Positions 55,717 through 64,000 of a DNA stretch of 64,000 nt are shown one piece after another. How positions within the stretch are numbered: the first letter of the stretch is position 1; each line of letters starts with the position of its first letter. The DNA lies in NCBI GenBank assembly GCA_002270565.1, contig NQMI01000030.1:248001-312000 (forward strand), in the 5' to 3' direction. Source of the DNA: Stenocarpella maydis. Lineage: Eukaryota > Ascomycota > Sordariomycetes > Diaporthales > Diaporthaceae. The position numbers and the translations under genes are program-made. The notes under the pieces were generated by a model, which did no database searches, was not told the origin of the DNA, and saw only the letters and a program-made list of their open reading frames with translations.

Positions 55717-58700
55717 AAAGTTGGGAATGGCCAATGAACTTGGGGACCAAGCATGAGGTCGATGGGAAACCGCCGAAGAAAAAAGGAGGGGTGGCTTGCG
55801 GAGGCATGAGCGGGGAGGAAGGGGAAGAGCCGCAGCGTTTTCAAAGAGATGAGTTCATTTCACGATATCCGAATGTATCAAGCCTTATACGATGCATTTA
55901 TTTTGGTATATATCTGGGTAGACAGAGACACAAATCGACATGTAAGCATGTCTCAGACTATGGAGGGGAACAGGACTTCATCACACACCGCACAGCACAG
56001 CCAGCCAGCCAGCCATCATGGGGGAGGCCGGCAGAAGCAGCACCTCTTGTCACTCTTGTCAAGTAGCAATCAGTCATTAGGACAAATGGGCTGCGGAGCT
56101 GGTTGGGCGCGCAGTACCCAAACCATTGACCACGCCTTCAGCTTTCATTGGGGAAAACACCAGCAGAAGTTGCCAGTCGCAGTAATAGCATGCCAAACTA
56201 CCGGGTGGTATCTCAGCAAAAACCGGTGCCGCGCTCGGCCAGTCATCGTGAACGAGCTGGCCAGAGTTGTGACGGTAAAACTTCACGTCACCTCAGCCCG
56301 ATCCTCCAGGGGGGACCAGGGAGGCTTCAGCTACTCAGGACACAGGCCTTGGCATCAATAATAAACATTCAACGTCCAAGGTACCCGGGTAGGCCTCATC
56401 GCCAACGCCCGCCTAGCCCAAGCCAGCTTGAAGCAGGCCCAGCGACAAGGCGGCGTTTTTTGAAGAACAAAAAAAAATAAAGATCCAAGCGCTCGGCAGT
56501 CGTCCCGCCATTCTGTCTGATAAACCCCAGATTCGCACTTATCTACAGCACACACGCCACGTGCAACCTCCCCCAGGAATCCATTCAGACCCGTGCCGCC
56601 TGGATTCACTCAAAGTATAAACCTAGGTTCTCGGGATGAACGGCCCCACTAGTCACGAGGAAGAGAGAGAAGAAAAAAACACAAGTAGTATACCCCTGGG
56701 GACCCAGGCTGCGCCATGCACGCAGCCAAGATACTGGGCCAGTTCCCCTCCCCTCCAGGGGGAAAAAAGAAAACAGCCCTGTTGTTGGGACGGGCAGTCC
56801 GGGGCCCGGGGAGGACGGCAACCCCGCCCCCGTTAAGCTGAACTGAACTCAAGGTACGGACTCGTCACCCGCCCTGTTGCCGCCCAAGGAAGCTCGCCGA
56901 GACCCGCCCAATGCCTGAGGGGAGGGAGCCCACAATAGTGACATAGTGTATATTTGGAAACTGATGGGGGATTTGCTTTTAATTCTCCGAGGAAACTCTG
57001 AAGGGATATCAATAACTCTCGGCCCTCCGGTGGGCGAAGGAACGAGTGGGTTGAAAAAGCAGAAGCTTGTCGCGCTCGGCGGTACTCCGACGAATCCGAA
57101 CAGCGAGAAGGCCCAGAGCCTCGCACATTAAAGTTGAGCCTCAGGCGCGATGCTCATCTCGCCCTGTGCCCCTGGTCCCACACGTGCAGCTAACAAGCTT
57201 CTTGTGCGGTGAAATAATGATTGATCAATGACCCTGCTCTGCTCGCTGGCGTACTCCGTAGACCACCGCGGGCACGTGATCCTGGCCCATCAGGCTGACT
57301 GAGGACAAGCCCGGGGCTCCCGACCAAACCCTCGGGTAAGGGCCAGGCATGCCCGTCAGCCAGCCGATCGGTCAGCTACCTGATTAGAACCCAGGTCTGA
57401 TCGCGTGTGTGCGTGAGGTGGCATATTGCGCCTGCATCTCTAGTGTAGTTGCATCTCTGTATCTAGAAGCTTACTCGACGTCGACTTTAGTAGGTCCAGC
57501 GCATCACGCTTTTGCTGCATGCAGTGGCGTTCTGGGGCCTGCCAAGGTCACATCTAGGGGTCCAACCTGTTGGACCCTCTGGGGCTGCCCAGGCAGGAGC
57601 CGGTCGTCCGCTGCCCCTCCCCCGGTGACCGAAGTTGCATAGACTATGGGATGCACGGGTTTTGAAGCCGACAGCGTAGAGTGTGGTATGGGCATCCCGA
57701 CTTGGTGTAGTGGTAGAGGATGAGGAAATGCCAATCTTGGATTTGCCATTGTAGTGTACGCGACGGGTAAAACTTTGGACAGGAAAAGACTTGTAGATTT
57801 GGTCCTGATTGTGCGGAGACGAAACCTTCGCGACTCGGATTCTGCACCGAGGTGGCCGGCGTGTCGGTCCATCGTCAGGACCCGCCTGCCAGATTACCAT
57901 TTCATGCTGCACACACACTAGCGCTAATAAATAGGTGGGGGTATTCTCGTCCGACGACCAGGCTGACCATCCAAACGCACTGGCCATATCAAGATCGAAT
58001 TTTCTTCTTGACCTGCCCGTTGCAGCGCGCGTCAGGATTGAACTGATGCGAGATTGGCTTTTCATACGTGTATAGTTACGAATCCATAATTCTTCGCAGC
58101 AAACACCCTGGTATACTGTGCATTGCCCAAGTTTGCTCGCGATGGTGATCCTAGCACCATTGCCGTCGCAGCCGGCACTTGGAGATCTGCGTTGCTTGGC
58201 TTGGCGTCTCCGGTACAGGCTGGCGCCTTCGTTGGTCAGTTCCAACTTCCAAGAGATCGGTCGCAGGACTGACGCTGCAGCCAAGACCTCATATCCATCG
58301 TACAGCCGCCAGCGCACAAGCCTGACAAGCGACGATGGGATGCGTTGCAAGCCCCAGTGCACTGCAACGGCGGGCGGTCTGCTGCAGAGGTGAATACGTT
58401 AACGAAGTCGCGACCAGAGCGGATCACATACACCGAGTGGAGGAGCACGCCCGCCCGCCAGCCCGCAAGCCCCGCCAAGCCCCTGGCCCATGGACCGTCG
58501 CAATTGACCGATCCGCAACCGATTGCAAGAATCATCCGACCGACTTGATCGGGGCTAGATCGTTGGGCCTGGGACCCTTGCAGTGTTTCCGTGCAAAAAT
58601 GGGGCCATGATTTGGCTGGTGGTGACGGCAGCTCGACGTCTGCTGGGCCAAGTGCGAAGAACCCCAACCAGGGAAGGCTCCCTCAGGCCTTCCTTTGTCC

Positions 58701-61347
58701 CAGGCGGGCTAACAAGCAACAAAAGCTGGGGAACAAGACAGCGAAAGCCATCATGGCATCAACGAGACCGCTTTTGGCTGCCCGAGCGTGAGGGTAATGA
58801 TAAGCAGGGCTAGTAGTGCGGGAGACGTGTGCAGTTCAAATCTAGTGTAGGTTGTCGAGCTGTGCTTGGGTGGTGATCACCAACAGCAATTGCCTGGGCG
58901 AGTGGGACTTACCGTCGTGCCACTCCCAAACCGCAAGATGGCTTTGTGGTGGTGTGGTGGTGTGGTGTTGTGCAGATGTACCGGTACCTCGGACCCACTG
59001 GCAGGGCGACAAGACCACCCAAGCACTTAAGTTTCTTGGGGTGCAGTCCCCAGGGCGGTCAACGGAATTGGTAACCGGGTTTGGGGACCGGGATTCGGAG
59101 GACAGTAAGCTTCGATGCCATCCAGCCGGCCGTCGCCAGAAGGGTTTCAGCTTTGTCGAGGGCCAGTTGTGATTAGGCTTTGCAGCTTGGGTCCAGGCAC
59201 GGCGAAGAGGCTGGATGAGGATCGGGACAGCCGCGCGTGTTGGTGATTGCTTCCTTTTTTCCCTGATCGGCAGCAGGGTTATTTTGGATCGTGCGAGTCC
59301 AACACACACATGGCGCGAATGCGATGTGCCTGCGGGGTGGGAACCGTTGGCTGTTTTCTGTTTGGTTGGGCGAGAGGATGCGCGTTGGAAATCCCATGTC
59401 TTGGAGGGAAATGAGATGTAACAAGAAAGTGGCCCGCTTCGTCTGCGCGGCACACATACGTGCAGATGCGTTGTAATGTGCTAGGGCGTGACCGACAAGC
59501 GACGACGCCAACGCCGGGGGCGGCTCTGCTCACAAGTGCGACGGATGGTGTGCAAGGGTGGTGGTTGGCAATCCTGCCGGGGCTCTCGGGGTTTGTGTCG
59601 GACCTTGCGCACCGGCTGCTGTCCATGTCCGGACTTGGGCCAGGCAGAACAGCCCAATGCGAAGCCACGAAAACGAGCGACAAGGAGCCAGGGAACTATC
59701 CTAGCAGCTGGGAACTCAGAATTAGCATCTGCCAAGACCTATACTGGGGCAATAATAACAGTATTAAAAGGTAATAAGCTGAGGTGAGTGCCTGATGACC
59801 GGAGCGCCATGTCAGAGTTGTTGCTCCTGTCAGCAGAGGCAGCAACAGCAACAGCAGTACGAAGGAATAGTGGCAGCAGGCATGGTGATTGACCCGTTAT
59901 CACCGTGTCACCCTCGCAAGGACGGGGGAAGGGCGGGCAGGTCGGACACTTTCCGGCAGACTCGGGTCTCGTCCAGAGGCCCAGCTCTTTTGGGCATGTG
60001 CCACCAGTGCGGTAGTACGGCGTGGAAAAGCGCGGGCTAGAAGGCTTGGCAGATTCAATGGGGTTTGACGTCAGGACAGCTTGGGCCAGCGGACAGACCG
60101 AGTATGATTGTGCATTGTCTGATTGTTGGTGTGTAGTATGGGGAGGGTCTTCTTCCGTTGCAAACGTTGGACGAAACAAGATGTCGCCTTGTCCTGGTAT
60201 GTATTGCTGATTTATTGCTGGTTGACTTCTCTGTGAGACTGACAAGCTCGGAGAGAAGGCTGCTGGGCTGGGTTGGGTTGTACGAGTACTCCGTCGAGGT
60301 AAGGTACTTTACTTAGAGTGCAGAGTGCTCTCGTGCCCATCCGGGCTCGGAAGGCACGGATGTGCCCTCGACCATAACGCGGATGATCCCTGCCCACGGC
60401 AAGACGACAGACGACAGATGACAAACCAACAGCAGAAAGAAAAAGATACAGAGGAAAAAAAAAGGTCCCCACTACCAACACCCTGCCAGGGTACAGGCTC
60501 TCAGCTCTCACGGCTCTGCAACATTTGTGCGGCCTTGGACCCATCTTGAGCCGCCCAAAAAAAAAAAGTATCTGCGCAGGGAGCCCTTGCAAGATCGCCC
60601 ACCCAGAGTGCCAAGGATGCAAGTACCGATACCACCGGGACAGAAGCCAACCAGCATTGTGTGTGAGCGTTAGGCGCTCGCGACATTCGGCCAGTTGGGT
60701 CCGCCCGACACTTCTTATTACATAGTATCTGCTCCTGCATCTGCTTCTGATTTCTCAGATATACCTCTTGGCTTGCTTGCTTGGTTGACCGTCATAATAA
60801 AGGGTTGCCCTGCCTTCCGAAACCTTCTCTGCTCGACTGGCCCTTGGTGTGGTTTTGTTACTCTTTCTGCGACCCACACAACACACTCAGACATACCAAG
60901 ATCCCTCCTCATTGTGTGTGCCTGGTGCTGCCTGCTTGCTGCTGTGCCGTGCGGGAGTCTCGGGACGACAGGAACGATACCTCGCCCCCCCCCCCGACCA
61001 TACCGTATCTCCACGGGCTCCCGGCTTTTTCGACTGATCCCGTGTCAAGCATATCGTCGTCATCGCTTGGTCCGTGTTGCGGTTTGCGATTTGCATGGGC
61101 GTTTGCCTCTGCTCACCCGAGTGTCACAGCCTGGCCTGTAGGACCCGATCTTGGACCATGATATATATGAGCAGGCAATAGCGTCATCCGTCTCCAAAAC
61201 ACTTGTCGACCTTGTCTCGCCTCGTCGCCCATATCTCCAACTCCATCCCTCCCGCTCACCCAAAAAGTAACGATCCCGCAGCCGACCGGGTCGCTACGAG
61301 TCCACACCCTCGGCTCCGAACAGGCCGCCGCCACCGCAACACCGACA
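55717..61347. other. Gene-poor interval upstream of AUR1
   Basis: About 5.6 kb with no confident gene. A minus-strand frame of 291 codons (57487-58362) is open but shows no domain, odd composition and poor codon bias. Short poly-A runs (56465, 60457, 60555) and a C-run (60983) occur. The right end (60700-61347) is CT-rich with the CTTGCTTGCTTGG motif (about 60772) and is the long leader of the sphingolipid synthase gene. Confidence 0.4.
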
Positions 61348-62883
61348 ATGCACGACTTCAACTCGTTGCTGAGCCAGGCCAAGCCTAAGCTGCACGTCCC
61401 ACACCTCCAATGGCCCGGCGCCCTGACCATCGCCATACCCGAGCAGTTCCGCCCCTCGAGTAGCAAGGGCAAGCGGAATCGTTCCAAGAAGCCATGGAGG
61501 CGATCGTCCCGGGACTCGACCAGCGTCACGAGGCTGCAGCGCTCCTTCAACCCTCTCGACGGCGTGCGCGCCATCCAGCGCCATAGGTTCGGCTGGCTGG
61601 ACATGCAGTACCCCGCCCTGGCTGGTTTCATGATCTTCTCCCTGTCAATCGCCCCAATGCCAATACTCGTCAAGATCGCCGTGCCGATACTGTCGCTTCT
61701 CGTGTGCTTGATGCCCGCCACCAGGCAATTCTTCCTGCCGTCCATGCCCATCTGGATATACCTGCTGTATTTCTTTTGCAGTCGGTGAGTTCGTCCTTGG
61801 TGGTCCGGTGCTGCCGGCAGTCTGCCGGCCCCGCCCACTCGCAGACTAACACCCATCTCAAACAGCTTCATCCCTGTCCAGTATCGCCCGCACATCTGGG
61901 TCAAGGTCCTGCCCGCCCTCGAGAACGTCCTCTACGGCGCCAACCTGTCCAACATCCTCTCCGCGCACACCCACCCCGTTCTCGACTTGCTCGCCTGGCT
62001 CCCCTACGGCATCGGCCACTTTGGCGGCCCCGCCGTCTGCTCCCTGGCCATTTTCGTCTTCTCCGCTCCCTCGACGACACCCGTCTTCGCCAAGTCCTTC
62101 GGCTGGCTCGCCCTGACCGGAGTCACCCTTTCGCTCATGTTCCCCTGCACGCCGCCGTGGTACGAGAAGGAGCACGGCCTGGAGCCTGCCCGCTACGGCA
62201 TGCCAGGCAGCCCCGCCGGCCTGGCCCGTGTCGACCAGCTCTTCGGCATCGACATGTACACCACCAGCTTCACCACCGCGCCTATGCCCTTCGGCGCCTT
62301 CCCCAGCCTGCACTCCGCCAACGCCACCCTCGAGGCCCTGTTCATGAGCTTCTGCTTCCCCCGCGGCCGCCCCTTCTTCATCTTGTACGTCGGCTGGCTG
62401 TGGTGGGCCACCATGTACCTCAACCACCACTATGCCGTGGACCTGGTTGGCGGCAGTCTGATCGCCACCGCCATCTACTATGTCGCTCGCACGCGCTACC
62501 TCCCCCGCCAGCAGCCCGACAAGCGCAACCGCTGGGAGTACGACCACGTCGAGATTGGCGAGAAGCCCAAGACCCTGGACGAGGAGTACGGCTACGTCGG
62601 CGTCGGCGGCGAGTACGGCATGGGCCTGCTCGAGAGGAGGAGCACGCACCTGAGCGATGACGACGAGTGGACCCTGGGCAGCAGCTCCAGCTTCTCGTCC
62701 TCGTCCTCGCCCCGCACGAGCACCACCAGCCCTACCCTGATGTCCCCGACCACGCCCACCCACCCTGATTTCAACCACGTCACCATCCCCATGAACCTGG
62801 ACGGCCAGCTGATGTGGGGTTCTGACGAGCGCGGCGGCTCCGTTAGGGATTCCGAGGTCGCCGAGGTCGTGGTGATGAGGTAG
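61348..62883 (+). CDS. aur1: Inositol phosphorylceramide synthase Aur1
   Basis: Two exons, join(61348..61784, 61866..62883), 484 residues; the 81-bp intron has donor GTGAGT and acceptor AACAG. Transfers phosphoinositol from phosphatidylinositol to ceramide in the Golgi, an essential step in fungal sphingolipid synthesis and the target of aureobasidin A. After a basic N-terminus come about eight membrane segments. CTPPWYEKEHGLEPARYGMP and the phosphatase-superfamily motifs FGAFPSLHSANAT (catalytic His) and YLNHHYAVDLVGG (His and Asp) are complete. The C-terminal 130 residues are Ser/Thr-rich and cytosolic. Length is slightly above the yeast protein. Start chosen at ATG 61348, just after a CA-rich leader. 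Confidence 0.97.
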
Positions 62884-64000
62884 TTGAGGTGCGGATTTTC
62901 CAACGGTCCGATCTGAGATCCGGATGGTGTAGCCCACCACCGGAATCAATTCTTAATGACCAGTTATCTGGCCTCACCCTCTCTCGTGGTCGTTAGCGGA
63001 TCCCGGGCGGTCGCTCATCGCGCCGCTTGGCGGCTGCCTTCGCTTAGTGGCTCTCCGTCAGCCCTGTAGCCGATCCCTCGGCAGCAACCAAGGAGGATTC
63101 GCACCGTCGGCTTACCCCTGCCACGCCGAAGTGGACGTTTCGACCGATGTCCTGGTCTTGAATCAGGGCGACGTGAGAGAGAACCGCTGCGCGCCCCTCA
63201 TTGTCGACAACGAGCGTAGTAGGTGCCCATCATGGGTTTCTACGGGGTGTCAACCCCCAATGGCTCTACTTTGCAACTAGCTTCAGATTAGCTTGATACC
63301 CCACCCTCACATCAAACCGGAATCTTTGTGATGGAACCCGGCGCGAACATACCTCAACATGGCCTATTTTCTGGGGCAACAGCAGGAAACAGCATTTGTA
63401 ACGGCGTTTCTTGTGTAGCAGCGCAACATGACTTTTTGAAAATCTTCATGGGAAACGAATTAGACGAATTAGTAATGGTTACAGGACCATGAAAGAAGCG
63501 GAAGAGGTCTTGATGGCCCTGCGGACGGAAGTGTGGCGGGAAAAGAGATGACTGGAGAGCCCACTGTGCCCCGACATTGGCTTCCTCGTTGGGGGGCCTC
63601 CCCGCGTGGCAGTATTATGTAATATGTCAGTAATATAATGGAAGAATAAAGAGAAGAGGGATGAATACAAAAAATCTCTACTGCTGTTGCAAGCATTCGG
63701 TCTTTATGAGTGTCCTGAGTGGGCGTCCCCCAGGGCCTTGAATGGGCGTCTTAGAATCAGCCGCAGGCTGAGTCCAGTATAAGTAGCAAAATAAACAAGG
63801 TTCCGGGAAGTTAAAAGGAGAGTGGCCAGACCAAATAGATATATACGCTGCGACCAGTCGCGTTCTAGTCCCCCCCCCCCCCGGCCCTCTTGATCCTACT
63901 CGCAGCAGATAAACCACAACGACCAAACAAAAAAGCTCCAGCGGAGGCACACGAGTCCCGTGTCCGATCCCCGAGCGGAGAGACGGGCGAGAGTGCCCAT
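62884..64000. other. Right end, no gene seen
   Basis: 3' flank of aur1, then about 1 kb without a supported coding frame. Contains a C-run (63871-63882). Confidence 0.5.

Noticed and set aside
54469..55734. A 421-codon open frame antisense to the CaM kinase
   Set aside because: Shadow frame over the kinase domain; composition biased and no motifs.
57690..57760. tRNA-like A-box string TGGTGTAGTGG
   Set aside because: No B-box (GGTTCGAATCC-like) at the expected distance and no cloverleaf could be drawn.
57487..58362. A 291-codon minus-strand open frame
   Set aside because: Has length but no domain, poor codon bias and no conserved motif. Kept only as a note in the gene-poor interval.
61858..62949. 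A 363-codon open frame antisense to aur1
   Set aside because: Shadow of the conserved aur1 exon; repetitive Gly/Val/Ala composition and no recognisable fold.

Overview
The window is nuclear DNA of a filamentous ascomycete, most likely a Sordariomycete. The evidence is short GT-AG introns of about 50-190 bp in most genes, GC-rich codon third positions, fungal-specific families (fungal protoglobin, DUF3632-like, NmrA-like, Aur1, Nab3), and one AT-rich block whose decayed transposon reading frame carries the C-to-T (CpA to TpA) signature of repeat-induced point mutation (RIP). Species cannot be named from the sequence. No rRNA, tRNA, CRISPR or plasmid-type origin was seen. There is an assembly gap (N run 7756-7928) and two single Ns (9259 and 47364), both at suspicious joins.

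Layout. 1-5.6 kb: the start of an acetamidase-like gene running off the left edge, a wrecked F-box-family pseudogene, and an intact DUF3632-like gene. 5.9-11.8 kb: an AT-rich, RIP-decayed transposon block. It holds a gag reading frame still in register over about 440 codons but full of TAA/TAG, with tandem CCHC zinc knuckles. It also holds a candidate LTR end, a copia-type gag-like remnant, a pogo-type transposase-like tail, and a short undecayed, intron-bearing host gene fragment. 12.8-21.3 kb: an accessory gene group made of a fungal protoglobin, a divergent pair of reductases (short-chain dehydrogenase and NmrA-like) sharing one intergenic region, a small P-loop protein that resembles phage/bacterial kinases, and an MFS transporter. 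22.3-23.0 kb: a DEDDh-exonuclease (Gfd2-like) pseudogene. 24.0-34.2 kb: amino-acid permease and three proteins without clear function, one with two zinc knuckles and long Gln-rich segments.

34.2-46.2 kb is gene-poor, with a decayed tandem repeat, microsatellites, a repeated 10-bp palindrome and two coding-looking but unresolved loci. 46.2-62.9 kb is core genome: RidA, a LETM1-type mitochondrial protein, Nab3-like RNA-binding protein, an ICT1/Pth4-type mitochondrial release factor, CaM kinase I, and, after a 5.6 kb gap, the inositol phosphorylceramide synthase Aur1.

How they fit together. The right third is housekeeping: mitochondrial translation and rescue, transcription termination, calcium signalling and sphingolipid synthesis. 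The left third is accessory and repeat-rich, with pseudogenes on both sides of the RIP block. The oxidoreductase pair and the nearby transporter could be a small metabolic or detoxification module, but this rests only on neighbourhood. Exon joins were deduced by eye from splice consensus, reading frame and family similarity, and no database search was possible.
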